A stretch of DNA of 64,000 nucleotides from Batkoa obscura (GCA_030770535.1 JASVEC010000021.1:754001-818000); one strand, 5' to 3'. Positions 41,501 to 54,179 are shown, counted from the first letter of the stretch. The notes: generated by a model from the sequence alone, not told the origin. Numbers and translations: made by a program.

Positions 41501-43158
41501 CGTTGTTGCAGTAAATAAAAGGCTGGCTATCACAGAATCTATTTTTGAGAAACTTAAAGATTTATTAGAAATAAAGACGGAGGATTATCATTGGTATATT
41601 AAAATATTGCTTATTTTCTAATGTTAATATATGTATTTATTAGGTTTGATATGGCAGAACAGGTTATAAATACAATGTACGATTTGGCTCAACGTCCAGA
41701 TAAATTATGTCAATCAATTGTCAAAAATAAAACACTTGAAATAAAGCGATCAATAGCTATGGAAGATAAAGAAAATAAATCGGATCCATGGCCTTTATCT
41801 CAGTTAATATTTTTAGTAGGGCACATTGCTATCAAGCAAATAGTATTTTTAGAAGAAGTAGAAATTGAACAAAAGCATATAAAAAGTAACCAAAAGGGTA
41901 AATTTCAGATATATTTTTATTTGCTTTGATTAAACCATAATTAGCTGATCAAAGTGAGATGGATTTAGAAAACGTAGCTTCTACGGTTGAAGATGAGCTT
42001 ACAGAGTTTTTTCATAGGGTAAGGGAAAGGGGGCTACTATTTGATTCTTTAAGCTTACTTAGATTATATGGTGATATGATAGTAAATATATGCTCAAATA
42101 ATAAGGTTTATGACGTAAGTAGTTCCTCTTTATTTCGATATACTCTAATTATTTTTAGGATAAAATGCTACAAATTGTTTCGACTTTATCTTTAGCAAAA
42201 CTCATGTGTATCAGCTCCGAGTTTTGTGATAACCACCTTACACTTCTTTTAGCTATTCTTGAGAATAGTAGTGACCCTATTGTCCGTAGTAATATAATGA
42301 TTGCATTAGGAGACATAGCTACATGCTTCAATTCATTGATGGGAGAAAATATGGAGTATATGTATAAAAGATTAAAGGACAATGAACCATCAGTCAAAAA
42401 AAATTCATTAATGGTATTAACGCACCTTATACTTAATGGAATGGTTAAAGTAAAAGGACAGATTGGAGAAATGGCGAAATGTATCGTGGATAAGGATATT
42501 AGAATATCAAATTTATCAAAGTTATTTTTTACTGAGTTAGCGACAAAGGACAATGCAATTTATAACAATCTTCCAGACATTTTATCTCATTTAACAAAAC
42601 CTGAAGGTAGAAGCAACTTATCAAAAGAAGATTTTAGAAGCATCATGAGGTTTTTGTTTGATTTTATTAAAGTAGCTTCATTTTAGGTGTCTAGTTTATA
42701 TGAATATTTATGTTTTGTTTTAGGATAAAGATAGACAATGCGAAAACGTAGTTGATAAATTATGTCAAAGACTTAGGCATCTGGAGGACAAGGGACAGTG
42801 GTGTGACCTCGGCTATTGTCTAACACTGATACCGTATAAATCTGAAAAGACATTTAAAAAGCTTGTTGAACATTTTCCCTTATATCAAGATAAAGTTTTG
42901 GACAATACATTCTATAAGCATTTGACGGATATTGTTACTAAGGTAGTTTTATTTGATATAATGTCATAATTAGATATTAATTTTTAATAGGCTAGACACC
43001 AAACATGGCAAAAAACTGAAGGCAAAGTAATCATTGATGAGTTCGAGTTAGATTTAAAGAAATGTAGGAAAAAGGTGGATTATGATGAGAACGAAGAAGA
43101 AACAGAAGAAGATGACTATGAATCGGAGTCTACTTTTATGGAAGATGACATAGAATAG
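38517..43158 (+). CDS. CND1: Condensin complex subunit 1 (CAP-D2/Ycs4/Cnd1)
   Basis: Twenty exons encode 1229 aa: 38517-38716, 38761-38819, 38875-39035, 39087-39238, 39288-39533, 39588-39729, 39775-39974, 40030-40234, 40287-40382, 40439-40750, 40800-40966, 41022-41137, 41188-41327, 41372-41447, 41500-41593, 41644-41897, 41945-42114, 42159-42671, 42724-42942, 42991-43158. CAP-D2 is a HEAT-repeat subunit that, with CAP-G, holds DNA to the SMC2/SMC4 ring in mitotic condensation. The Cnd1 domain at about 930-1100 is very clear: SEFCDNHLTLLLAILENSSD, PIVRSNIMIALGDIATCFN, VKVKGQIGEMAKCIVDKD, LFFTELATKDNAIYN. A second conserved part is KDRQCENVVDKLCQRL. The N-terminal half shows KEFTIKDKYGPKSYSSFLVR and VRSKVLQVCGRITE. 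The tail is acidic. Frame closes over all exons; individual splice sites 12/13 have alternatives. Confidence 0.92.
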
Positions 43159-43495
43159 GATTTTTAGCATATTTTTTTCAAGTTAAGCTTTTCCACTAAA
43201 TGTACTTTTGTTTTTTGCTTTCAAAATAGACATCGCTTCATTGATTTATGCTTAAAATTATATTTTACCTTGCTTATCAAGCCAAATAAAAGGTACTATT
43301 TAATAAGGCTAACAGGCGTTTTTATTCTGCTTATTTTTCCTGTTTTTGAACATTGTTATTAATATTAAGTAGAAAAATTCTCAATCATATGACTGTTTAA
43401 TTTATAAAATGCAATAGCATTACACTACTTAAAAATGATATTTGTTTTGTAATATTTATACCTTATTAACAATGAAAGCAAAAGTTGTTATTATA
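43159..43495. other. Intergenic DNA after CND1
   Basis: Nothing recognised in about 340 bp besides the CND1 3' UTR. Confidence 0.4.
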
Positions 43496-43594
43496 TGGGG
43501 ATGTATTTTTTTGTTTAAGAATTTTATTAACAATTTTTCCACTCAGATAGTGCTTAAAGAATGGAAAAAGTGAAGTCAAAAAAAAACACCCCCG
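43496..43594 (+). mobile_element. MITE, TGGGGATG family
   Basis: A 99-bp element running TGGGGATGTATTTTTTTG to AAAAACACCCCCG with TA at both sides. It is near the family consensus, with the core TTTTTCCACTCAGATAGTGC. Confidence 0.9.
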
Positions 43595-44242
43595 TATATT
43601 GTTTAAATTCTAAATTTGAAAAACATACGCTAAATGTTTAATTATACTATACTTACTATTGCTTTTCATAAATTTAAGGATTAAAATTATAAGCTTTACT
43701 TTATAGTTTTTGAAATCTAGAACAATATTGACAATTAATTGAAATCACTTTTTTTTTAAATCAATAAACTAAGCTTCAACGTATATATTTCTAGAAATTA
43801 TCAAAAGACAAGTAGTCAACAGGATATAAAGAAAAAAATAAATTTATATTTTATTAAATCTGAATCAGTTTTCTAGAATAATTTTTAGTTGTTTTATTGA
43901 TCTTTTAAACACTGAAAACAACCCTTTCATTTCCATATTGCTTATTCGTAATTATACTTTAGTGATATACAAAAATTGGGAAAACATTGAGCCTAGGGTT
44001 TAAGTTTATCCAAATTATATTTTTGTATTGTTATTAAAATAGATAAAAATTGAAATAAGAATACTTTTAATCTAATGTAAAAAGTATTCTTAATTGTTTT
44101 TCAAGAATAAAAACAAAGTTAATTTATTAAATAGTGTTAGCTATATTAATAAAGATACTTTCATTCATCATAACGGTGTTCTATTTATAAACATTTTCAA
44201 TCCTTATACTTGACATTTTTTACTACAAATCTTAATAGCATA
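43595..44242. other. Gene-free AT-rich DNA
   Basis: No coding frame or repeat recognised in about 650 bp between two MITE insertions. Confidence 0.4.
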
Positions 44243-44438
44243 TGGGAATGTATGGGGATGTATTTTTGTGTTTAAGAATTTTACTAACAATCTTTCTACT
44301 TAAATAGCGCTTAAAAAATGGAAAAGTAATGAAATCAAAAAAAACATCCCCGTATTTTTTTGAATTTTAGTGGTAGTTTTTCCACTCAAACAGCGCTTAA
44401 GAAATGGAAAAAGTAACGAAACCAAAAAAACGTCCACA
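44243..44438 (+). mobile_element. Nested MITE pair: outer element split by an inner one
   Basis: The outer element begins TGGGAATGTA at 44243 and resumes at 44353 with TATTTTTTTGAATTTTAG. It then continues through TTTTTCCACTCAAACAGCGC and ends ACGTCCACA near 44438. Removing the inner element together with one TA leaves a normal family left arm, so the younger copy inserted at a TA inside the older one. Confidence 0.85.
44253..44352 (+). mobile_element. Inner MITE of the nested pair
   Basis: A 100-bp element running TGGGGATGTATTTTTGTG to AAAAAACATCCCCG, flanked on both sides by TA. It is close to consensus and younger than its host element. Confidence 0.9.
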
Positions 44439-46891
44439 TAAAACTATTAAGGGATTTAAAATCACTTAAGAATCAAGAACTACAGTCTAATATAATCTGT
44501 TATTAAAGTTTTGAAATCAAATATTTTAAAACAATATTTTAATATAATAACCTGTTTAAAAAGACATTTTTTTATGAATAGGTTGTTTTTAATAAATGTT
44601 TTAATAAAGGGGATGCTATTGATTTAATTATAAAGTGAATGTTTTATGTGTGCAAATTCAAAGTCAGTTTAATAAACAGCCTTTTAAGGTGAAAATTCAT
44701 TAAAAATTAATATTTTTTTAATAATATCTTTGAAGGCATTTTATCAAGATGAGAGTGTATACATAACTTATTTTTAATTTAAGTCAAATTTGTTCCGCTT
44801 TGAAAAATTTCAATAAAAAACTCTTTCAGGATAGGCAAAATTGAATAGTTCAAATATAAATTAAATATCAAGGGATGAATCAGTTGATAAAAATAAAAAC
44901 ATACTTTTAAATCGTATAACTTAATCTTCTCAAATACATCGCAACTATTTAGCACCTCTTAATGATTTTTATAATAATACAGTTATTAAACGTCTTTTTA
45001 GAGTTCTAAAGTTCTAAATATGCATTTTTTCGAACCGAAAAATCCCCATTTCATATAAATTATAATAAAAATTTATGCTCTTTCATAAATTTGAATCTTT
45101 TCAGGGAATAATTAAGTACTTTGTTCTTTACAACTCCTTAAATTATCTAAGCAATCACTTTTTCTAATCGGCCAATTTTAAAATTAATAGAATTTTTAGA
45201 ACCTTTATTTTTGGGCTTAAAGTAGATAAGTTGGGTATTTTTTATCCACTTATTTTAATTCAATAAACGGAAAGTGAACAAACAAGTATAATACATTAAC
45301 AACCTTCCTAAATTAACTTTTACGTTATACTATCTTTTATTTTTATTAATAAAAGTATGAATTCTCCTTTAAAGTGCGAATGTTTAATCCTACTAAAAAT
45401 ATACATTGGTTTAGGCCAATAGATTATCGGGAAATTAATATGAGAACTGCACGGGTTATAATTATGACCTAGGATGTTGTTGTCATGAATATTCAACTTT
45501 ACAGAACTATTTATAGTTTCAAGCATTAATTAATTCCATTATTACAACAAAAAGCTTGTCAAATTAAATTCAAAACTGAGTCTACTTGAAGCCAGTATAA
45601 TTTCAATAGAACCAATAATAAAGGTTGTAATTCTAAGAACCTTTTATTAAAAAGTGAGGAGAAAAAATGGAATTGCTTTCTAAGAACTGGAGGTAACCAT
45701 TTATTCTTTAGAACAGTTTGGCTTTTATTACGAAATTAATCAGATCATATAGAATAAAAAATTAAAATGACAAACCATATATTAGATTTCATCATTATTT
45801 TAATAAATATAAGAAGCTGCTATACTTTTGATAGCATCCTTGAATTTTATATCATACAGAGACGAATATGCTTAAAACGAATACTCTTTGAGAATTTTAT
45901 TGTAATTCAAGTTATTTATTCAAGCTATTAAAGCTAGGCAGAAGCTGGAGTAAGAAACAATGATTTACATTTGAAAACAAAGCGGTGGAGATAAACTAAG
46001 TTAAAATGTTTCAAATTCTGTATAAATTTACTAGGTCATTTCCTATATTTAATTCTTTGTCAATAATAAAGATGAACAATACTTGGCTAAATTATCATTC
46101 GAGCTACAGTTACAAAACGTTTTTATAATATGCTACTAAAGTTTTCGATTTTACCAAAATCACGGGTTAATGACAATGATAATTTTAAAAATGAAACCAG
46201 CTTTAAACATGCCAAGTATATAAGAAATGTGTGTAGATACATTTATAATATCGTCACTTCTGGCATTGATATGTTTCAAAAATTGCACTTATAAAATCTA
46301 TGTTAATTTTAAGTGGATGTCATTAATTACATTTAATATATTTTTTATGTTAAGTTATAACATTTATTAATTCTACATAAAGTTAATAAATTTTTTAATA
46401 AAATACAACTTATATTTAGGTGCTAAGAATAAATTTCATGCCAGGAACTTTAAAAAGTAAAATCGAAAGATCAAGGTTAAAAATGGAATTTGAAAGGAAG
46501 GCCAATCAATTGAAACATATCTCCGGCTTATTTTTTTTCTCCCTCTTTTAATTGCATAAAAATCTATATCTGGAACGCCAAACCAATCAAACTGTACAAC
46601 CTTTACACATTTAGTGGATTAATTGTTTCTAGACTCACACTTAATTTATTCCTAATAGGAAACACTCAACTTAAATGTGGATAGCCATTTATAGTGAAAA
46701 AACAAAATTTTAAAATAAGTTAAAAAATTTAGTAGAAAAACTATATAAAAGACTTGATATTACTTTTCGAATTTTATTTTACTTCAACTAAACAATTTAT
46801 TATTTAGTTGTTTTTAATATCCTTCTCTACTTGTCTATTTTACTAACTTAATTTGTCTTTTTTGAATTTGATACTTATTTAAATATAAATT
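44439..46891. other. Gene-free region upstream of the desaturase
   Basis: About 2.4 kb without a supported gene. A 68-codon minus-strand frame at 45320-45526 shows a mix of hydrophobic and charged residues but no family and no continuation. Less AT-rich patches at 45360-45500 and 46430-46700 could be decayed genes. The last 200 bp, with ACTTCAACTAAAC-like leader sequence, are the likely promoter and 5' UTR of the desaturase. Confidence 0.4.
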
Positions 46892-48292
46892 ATGGCACCA
46901 CCACAAGTAATTCCAGAGATAACTACAACCACCCCAACCTTTGATAAGGAAGCTGTTAGACGTTTAACAAAAAAAGGAGTGGTTACTTTAATATTTGATG
47001 AAAAGGTATATGATGTTACAAAATTTATGAAATTTCATCCAGGGGGAGATCATCTTATTAAGACTTCTGCTGGAACTGATGTGACTGAAGTTATGATTGC
47101 TATGCATCATAAATCTATCTTAGAAACTAAACTTCCACATTATTATATCGGTGACTTTAGAGAAAACCCTTTAGAGCTTATTGACCCTATTAAGGAAAAG
47201 GAAGTTAAGCGTAAAAAGGAGTTATCTAAAGCTTATCGTGAACTTGAAGAAACTTTGATTGCTGATGGTATCTATGAACCAAATCATCGTTTTTATATAT
47301 TGGAAAGTTTAAAGTGTATTTTACTTTTTACAACTTCTATCGCTCTTGCTTTATATGGTCCCCACCATATCCTCAATTTTGTTGTTTCAGGTTTATTATT
47401 AACTTTAATGTGGCAGCAAGGTGCTTTCTTGGTCCATGATCTTGCTCATCGTTATGCTACTTTTGATGCCAAATTTGATTATGTTGTTGCTGTTCTTTTC
47501 AGTAACTTTTGTAGTGGAACCAGTGTAGGATGGTGGAAACACAACCACAATATTCACCACATTATCACTAATGATCCAGAACATGATCCAGATCTTCAGC
47601 ATATGCCTTTTTTTGCTTATTCAACCAAATATTTTAATTCACTTTACTCTTATTACTATGGAAGAGAAATGACCTTTGATGAAGCTGCTAAATTTATGAT
47701 CTCTATCCAACATTATACTTTCTATATTATTCTCATGTTCGCAAGATTTAATTTGTATTTCCAAGGTATCAATCATCTACTTACTCGTCCTTCACCAATG
47801 CCTAGACTTGAACTTGCTTTAACTGGCTCCTTTTTTATTTGGTATCCTGCTTTACTCTCAACTTTCCCAGATTGGACTACACGTATTGTCTTTGTTTTAA
47901 TTACCCATTGTCCACAAGCTATTTTGCACCTTCAACTTCTTCTAAGTCATTCTTTCATGCCAATTGAATCCGTAGGTGATGATGATTTCTTTATCTATCG
48001 TCAACTTCGTACCTCAATCGATATTGAATGCCCTGAATATATGGATTGGTTTCATGGTGGTTTACATTTCCAAGCACTCCATCATCTTTTCCCACGTGTA
48101 CCAAGACCTCATTTCCGTAAGCTTTTAGTTCACATCAAGAAGTTCTGCTATGATAATGAGTTGGAACACCACTCTATCACATTTACTGGGGGTAACTTTG
48201 AGATGGTAAGATTACTCAAAGATGTTGCAGACCAAGTTAAATTGTTTGCCAAGGTTGCTAAAGAAGCTAGTCAACATGGACACATTCATTAA
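46892..48292 (+). CDS. Delta-8 sphingolipid desaturase with N-terminal cytochrome b5 domain
   Basis: An uninterrupted 466-aa frame. Cytochrome b5 domain at about 20-95 with the haem motif KFHPGGDHLI. The desaturase has the three histidine boxes: HDLAH, HNHNIHH within GWWKHNHNIHHIITNDPEHD, and QALHH within GGLHFQALHHLFPRVPRP. Hydrophobic pairs near 140-180 and 260-350 are membrane segments of this ER enzyme, which puts a double bond at C8 of the sphingoid base using cytochrome b5 as electron donor. Front-end fatty-acid desaturases usually have QIEHH in the third box. The QALHH/LFPRVPR version and the SVGWWKHNHN-EHDPDLQHMPFF stretch are those of fungal sphingolipid delta-8 enzymes. No intron, and C-ending codons are frequent, suggesting strong expression. 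The delta-8 versus delta-6 call rests on motif memory. Confidence 0.9.
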   Translation: MAPPQVIPEITTTTPTFDKEAVRRLTKKGVVTLIFDEKVYDVTKFMKFHPGGDHLIKTSAGTDVTEVMIAMHHKSILETKLPHYYIGDFRENPLELIDPIKEKEVKRKKELSKAYRELEETLIADGIYEPNHRFYILESLKCILLFTTSIALALYGPHHILNFVVSGLLLTLMWQQGAFLVHDLAHRYATFDAKFDYVVAVLFSNFCSGTSVGWWKHNHNIHHIITNDPEHDPDLQHMPFFAYSTKYFNSLYSYYYGREMTFDEAAKFMISIQHYTFYIILMFARFNLYFQGINHLLTRPSPMPRLELALTGSFFIWYPALLSTFPDWTTRIVFVLITHCPQAILHLQLLLSHSFMPIESVGDDDFFIYRQLRTSIDIECPEYMDWFHGGLHFQALHHLFPRVPRPHFRKLLVHIKKFCYDNELEHHSITFTGGNFEMVRLLKDVADQVKLFAKVAKEASQHGHIH

Positions 48293-49356
48293 GTTAAAGC
48301 GTATAGCTTGTATTAATTCTTATTTATGGCACATAGATGATTTAAATGGTCCCTTAAGCTAAGTAAGCTATTAATTTTGTTAAGTGATCTTAACCTTAAG
48401 TATGTAATTACATGGTACCTGTTATATTATTGATCAAATCATCTTTACGCTTTGTAAACAAAAGTTTAACTGAATTTGAACGTATTTTCAAATATCTAAT
48501 TACTGTTCTAAAATTATAGTATTATTCATTAATAAATTATGTTGCAATTTTTACTTTACTTTTAATTTCAAAATTTTCTATACCATCGTATATATACTTT
48601 GATTTCGGGTCAACCTATACTTTGATTTCGGGTCAACCTATACTTTGATTTCGGGTCAACCTATACTTTAAACCCCAGATCTAAAAGCTAGGTTGATCTG
48701 GATACTAGATCAAAATTTTTGTTTTGTATTGTATGAGTTTATAGCTACTATTTCTTAATTTATATATGATGAAACCAATTATTAATCACTTTTAAAAGTT
48801 AATATTATGTATACTTTAAGTACTTATCGTTACTGTTAGAACTACATTTAATTTGATGAAGGTACTATTAAGTTTCTACTTTAAAAAATCAATCTTCATA
48901 TAACTAAATTACCATTATCTTAAACCAAAAAGCTTATATTCACACCTTTAAATGAATTTACTATATAAAGAATAGCATGTAACTTCTGATACTTTTAATA
49001 AACAAAAATACCATCAAACTAAACTAAATAACATGTGGTTGTCAAAACAACAAATAATATACAATCTAAATAACATCAAATGGTAAACTACTATCTATCT
49101 AAGCTTATAATTAAAATTAAACGTGTTATTTTATTCTTTTAAAGTTGTTAATTTATCATGAATAATAGTTTTTAATCTTTTTTATATATTAAAGAAATTG
49201 TGGAGCATATTAAAATAATTGAAGTTAGAAAATTTTCAGAATAAGGAATAAGGAATAAAACATTTTTTGTGAATCTTACTTATCAGATAGCATTAGGTGA
49301 ACGTATTAATATAATTGTTTAAAATAAATGTTTTGAGATTAGTTAGTAACCTCAAA
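48293..49356. other. Convergent intergenic region, desaturase-CDC24
   Basis: About 1 kb between two gene 3' ends. Apart from the tandem repeat at 48593 I see no element. Confidence 0.45.
48593..48670 (+). repeat. 23-bp tandem repeat, three units plus a partial
   Basis: The unit starts TATACTTTGATTTCGGG and is followed by TCAACC. Three perfect copies (48593-48615, 48616-48638, 48639-48661) and nine bases of a fourth. It is less AT-rich than its surroundings. The following 40 bp contain the related words GGTTGATCTGG and GATCTAAAAGC, which could pair with part of the repeat. Confidence 0.92.
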
Positions 49357-51687
49357 TTAATCAACATATAAATTTATCGCTGACATTGAAATCACACTTC
49401 CTCCTGGTGTAATCCCTTTAACCGATTCAAATGCCATCTGTACATCATCATCCGAATTGATTGTAATAAAATCATTATCTTCATCGCGGTAACGCATTCT
49501 AAATCCAGATGAAAGATCTTCCATCTTATTACCTCTTCTGCCTCCACAGAGCCTTAATTTTCTTTCTACTTTATCGGAAAGCTCCTCAAAATCAATCGAA
49601 CTAGGTACCATAATGATAAATACATCATCTAAGTAATTGATCTTAACTTTCGTTTGGCTCGCTGTTCTATTAAGAGAAGACATCGGCCTAACATTGTTGC
49701 CATGGGGGATGTAGCCATTCATACTAACGTTATGGCTTGCACCATTACCATTGCTAGTTCTAGGTGAGTGTCCGTTTGTTTGTGTAGGCTCCCAATTACC
49801 ATTAGGGCTACGTACAGCATGGATATTTGGGCTACTAGCACTTCTGTTACGAAATGAGTTGTTAGGAGAAAGCTCATCCCTCATTGATTTCGGGATTGCT
49901 GGCAATGGGGCATGCTGTAATTTGTTCACTTGATTGTCATCTGCTGATATTGAATTAAGGTGACCTTTGCTATCATTTTTATTTGGACTACTCGCTTTGT
50001 TTTTGGCAATGAGTTGATCTAGCAAAGGTTTCCATAATCTCACCTGTTCCTCATTACGGCATTTAAGTATTAAAATTTGCATACCTTCTGAACGCCAATA
50101 TAATCTAAGAAAAATCTCACCTTCAATTGTTCTTTCTGCTACCTTTGCTAAGCTTTCCATTGGAATCTCACCTCTCAATTCAAGTGGTGGTCCAGTTACC
50201 TTCTTACTCAACTGCTTTGCTTTTTTAGATGTTGAACTTAATTCCTTGCAACATAAAATTATCTCTTCAAACATAAATATATACATCTCTCTCTCTTTTT
50301 GATCTTTACCAACCACCATAAATTTATCATTTTGTAAAAGTTCTCCAAAATCCTCAATGGATAGCTGGTCCCAGTTTACTACTCGATGTTTAAGATCAAC
50401 AGTCAAATTAGCATTCTCTTCTTTTCTCCTCATCTCATTTACTTTTGCTGCTACTCTTTCAATTGCTTCCATACCAAGCTTCAATTCTTGAAAATATGGA
50501 TATTCTTCTTCAGAAGTATATCTAATAAGTTCTCTTAGCAATAATGGATATTTACAAATTCTTTGGATAGGTTTAATAAGTAAAGAAGGTAGCTCATAAG
50601 TGGGTTCGACGATATGGGCCAATGGCTAAATATTTAATCAAAAAATACTTTAAATATGTAATTTTGTTACCATTAAATTAGGTGCTTCTCTAACAGCAAG
50701 GTCTGAGGCATGACCATAGTTGGCACAAAAGGGTTCATAAACTGAAAAAGCTTCTTCCTAAAGCTATTTAATAAATCATGAAATAGTTATAAAGGTAATT
50801 TACCATTGTTTGAAACAAACCACCAACACGTTGTTCGGCGGGAGCTAAGATAGCATTACACTCAACACCAATTAAAAATCTGCGTTGAAAATCCAAAAGG
50901 CTATGCAAATTAGCAAATAAATATCTTATTGTTTCTGGTGATATCACTTTTGAATTTTGGCACTCAACCATATATTCCTAACAAAATTAAACTTTGAGCC
51001 CATCAAACTATATTGAAGTCTTACTTGTAGCTTTTCCAAATCTTGAATATATTTGCGTTCCGTTTCTAACATTTCTCTAATTACTTTACCACGATTATCC
51101 GAAGCGTCTACTTTATTTCCATTTAAATTTAAATGCGATGTATCAATCAATTTGTTCTCTTCAATGCGATCCAAAAGTAAAGACGCTGTTTTAAGTACCT
51201 AAAAAAACCATTAAAATATTTAAAACCACTATAATTGATAGCTTACTTTGATAAAGGCGTTAGTATCGTCTTTAAAAAGATCCGTTATAGTAAAACAATC
51301 ATCTTCTTTAAGATCAAGTGTTTCTTTACAATTCAACAAAAATCTATAAACCAATGCTTTTGATGCATTTGTTGTCACTTCTGCACTGGGTGGATAAATA
51401 CTCTGTGGGTTATCCGGGCATAAGAAATTATACATTTTAGTTAACGGACTGCCTTGACGAAACGTTTTCCAAAGTAAATTAACTGGATCAATTCCCATAA
51501 TGGGGTTATAAGCGTCATCTTGTTCTAATTGTTCTTTTGCAATGTTAAGATATTCTTCAATATCTGGGATACATTTAAGACGTTGAATAATGTTATTACA
51601 TAATTGAAAAATAGAGGTTGGCCCAGTAGGGACCATAGGTTTCACTTGGGTAGGTAAATCACTGCTTAGCATTTCCTGACTTGACAT
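49357..51687 (-). CDS. CDC24: Cdc24-type guanine nucleotide exchange factor for Cdc42
   Basis: Five exons on the minus strand (51247-51687, 51025-51198, 50804-50977, 50671-50757, 49357-50625) give 714 aa. Domain order is that of Cdc24. A CDC24/calponin-like region at about 22-145 (TSIFQLCNNIIQRLKCIPDI). A DH domain at about 180-365 (VIREMLETERKYIQDLEKLQ, FQRRFLIGVE, LPSLLIKPIQRICKYPLLL). A PH domain at about 385-500 (MYIFMFEEIILCCKEL). A Ser/Asn/Pro-rich linker, and a C-terminal PB1 domain at about 617-714 with an OPCA motif (YRDEDNDFITINSDDDVQMA). Cdc24 loads Cdc42 with GTP at sites of polar growth, and PB1 binds the scaffold Bem1. Every exon phase is 0. The length is shorter than the yeast protein (854 aa) because of the linker. 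Confidence 0.95.
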
Positions 51688-52544
51688 TTATTTCAAAAAA
51701 TAAACTGATAGTATTTTTTTAAGCAAGCTTTGGCCTTTGTTGAATAGCGGGTTTAAAATACAATAGTCACAGTTATTGGACGATATAGTTTTGGACTCCA
51801 AAGTTTAAGTTAATGATTTGTGGAAATTGGATCTGAGTTACCAATCAAATAAGGACCATTTTTAGGCTATGGTTTAAAAAAATAGAAACTTGGAGATAAC
51901 TTGGTCATGTTTGGTAGCTGTTTACTTTTTTTAGAAGGTGGCTTAAATAATTTGAGGTCATTTTATGAAATTTAAATTTGAATTTCGTCATATTTTTATA
52001 TTCTAAGCATAATTTCCACTTTTAAATCTATTGATAATTAAATTAATATCAACTTTATATTCAAATATTACCTCACACTAAAACTGAGATAGTTTTATGT
52101 TAATTTAACACTATTGATATTAATATTAATAGGAAAATCATCGATTTTTCATTTTTATATTAAACTATTTAATAATTTATTTTAGTTTTATAGAAAATAA
52201 GAATGTAAGCATACATTGATTAAAATTCTAAAAATCTTGGACTATTAAATTATTAAATTATCAAATTATTAAACTATTAGATTAGAAATTTAAACTATAA
52301 GTGCCTAAAATTGTTTTATTTAAGATGGTTTTCATAGCAGTATTAAGATGAGCAGAACCTATTTGAAACTTCTGATTGCATACATTTATTAAATCATTTA
52401 AAAGTGAATATCATTTTATAATAATAAAATTATTGTTATTTTGTCATTTTTTTAAATCCTTATTTTCAACTTAATTTTAAAAACAGAATCCAGCCCCCTA
52501 TAAAACCTCAAAATTTAAACTCATTAGCCACATTTTTACTTTAA
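51688..52544. promoter_or_regulatory. Divergent intergenic region CDC24 / carnosine methyltransferase
   Basis: About 850 bp between divergent start codons, so it holds both promoters. A short tandem of ATTAAATTATC-like words lies at 52235-52290. No named site is visible. Confidence 0.45.
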
Positions 52545-54179
52545 ATGGAAGAGGTTGCACATAACACATCTAGCCAAGAAGTAACCGAAGAAGATATAGA
52601 AAGCAACTTAGAATCTCAACATTTTAATGAAGTGATTCAAAGCTTTCAGCATTATGGTCATTATTACCTTCACAACCTATTAAAAAAGAAGCAAGATTTT
52701 GAAAACCTGGTTACAGATAGTTTACAAAAAGAAACGATTTCTGATATATATAATTATAAAATTCAAAAAGTAGCCCAAGGTATTAAGTTGAATGCAGGAT
52801 TTTTGAATTTAATCACTGAAGACCATCACATATTTCAAAACGAATTTCATAGTGATATTAAAGAAGTAAGCGTTCTTTTTAAAAAAATATGATTTTTAAA
52901 ATTTTAGAATGTTGATTAATGTATTATTAAGATAAATGGAGGCTATTCACCAACAATAGAAAATATGGATAGGGTGAGTATTACAATAAAAATGATTGTT
53001 AGAGACTGGTCAAAGCTTGTAAGTGAATTAAAGTTTCTTAATATTTATTTTAACAAATGTGTAAATCAAATAGGGAGAAATTGAAAGAAAATTAACATAC
53101 GAGCCAATCAAGGATTGTTTAGAAGCTCATTTTAAAGATTACTCTAACGAAAAAAGACATAAATTAAAAGTATTGGTACCAGGAGCAGGTTTAGGCAGAT
53201 TGGCGTATGAAATTGCTACATTGGGTAAGCTGAAATTGATAATACTAGAGTGATATAGCTAATTTACTTTTTTAGGCTTCAGTGTACAAGGTTAGAAAAA
53301 TATAGTAATTAGGTTATAAAGATTTGACATTTTTTATTAATTTAAAGGGAATGAGTTTTCTTATTTTATGGTAATTTAATTGTAATTGGAAGTTTATCTA
53401 GCTTATTCTGGTATTTTTATTTCTAATTAGTTATTGGCATCTTCATTTATGCTTAACAAGTAAGCTATTACTCATAGTAAAGTAAAAGTTTATTTCTATT
53501 TAAATCATAGGTCCCATCAAATAGAGTGTTATGATTTATATCCTTATGTAACGAATTTTTCCAACCATTTGAGTATCGAGGATTTAATTAAAGGGATCAA
53601 AGTACCTGATATTTTACCTCACGGACTTTTGCCAAATGTCGACTTTTCAATGGCAGCTGGTGATTTTGTGGAAGTGTATACAAAAGAAGAACAACTTGGT
53701 AGGTTTATTATAAACTGGTAATCTAGTTTTTTAACTTTTTAATACTATTATTAGAATCTTGGAATTCAGTAGTCACCTGTTTTTTTATAGATACAGCCAA
53801 GAATGTATTAGATTATATACAGATCATCTTTAATTTATTAAAACCAGGAGGGATTTGGATAAACATAGGTAAACGATAGAGTAAATGACTAAGCTATTTA
53901 ATATACTATTTTTTTACCAGGCCCTTTATTGTATCATTTTGAAGAGATAAGTAGTGAGCATTCAATTGAATTAACTTATGAAGAACTCCGGTTGTTTATT
54001 TTGGCAGTTGGATTTGAGATTCATGTAATATTAAAGCACTCTCATTAGTACCACTACTGATAATTATTTAGGATGAAAAAAGAGTGGAAGTACCATATAC
54101 ATCTAGTTTGGATTCAATGTTAGTGCATTCTTATAACTGTATAGTATTTAATGCTATAAAGCCAAATAAAAGTACTTAA
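52545..54179 (+). CDS. CARNMT1: Carnosine N-methyltransferase family protein (N2227 domain)
   Basis: Ten exons (52545-52865, 52932-53018, 53074-53224, 53276-53290, 53348-53370, 53431-53459, 53511-53698, 53755-53868, 53921-54024, 54072-54179) encode 379 aa. The family (human CARNMT1, yeast YNL092W) methylates carnosine or related histidine compounds with S-adenosylmethionine. Landmarks are [20 protein letters not shown], the SAM-binding motif [36 protein letters not shown], PDFxMAAGDFxEVY-like [29 protein letters not shown], and [16 protein letters not shown]. Three consecutive exons are 15, 23 and 29 nt long, and all keep frame. The exon 2 acceptor is an AAG. Convergent with the catalase gene, 227 bp between stops. 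Confidence 0.92.

Noticed and set aside
45320-45526. Minus-strand frame of 68 codons
   Set aside because: It has an ATG but no conserved features and no neighbouring exons with matching phase. Random open frames of this length are common here.
48593-48670. CRISPR-like array
   Set aside because: Units are directly adjacent without spacers, only three copies, in a eukaryotic genome.
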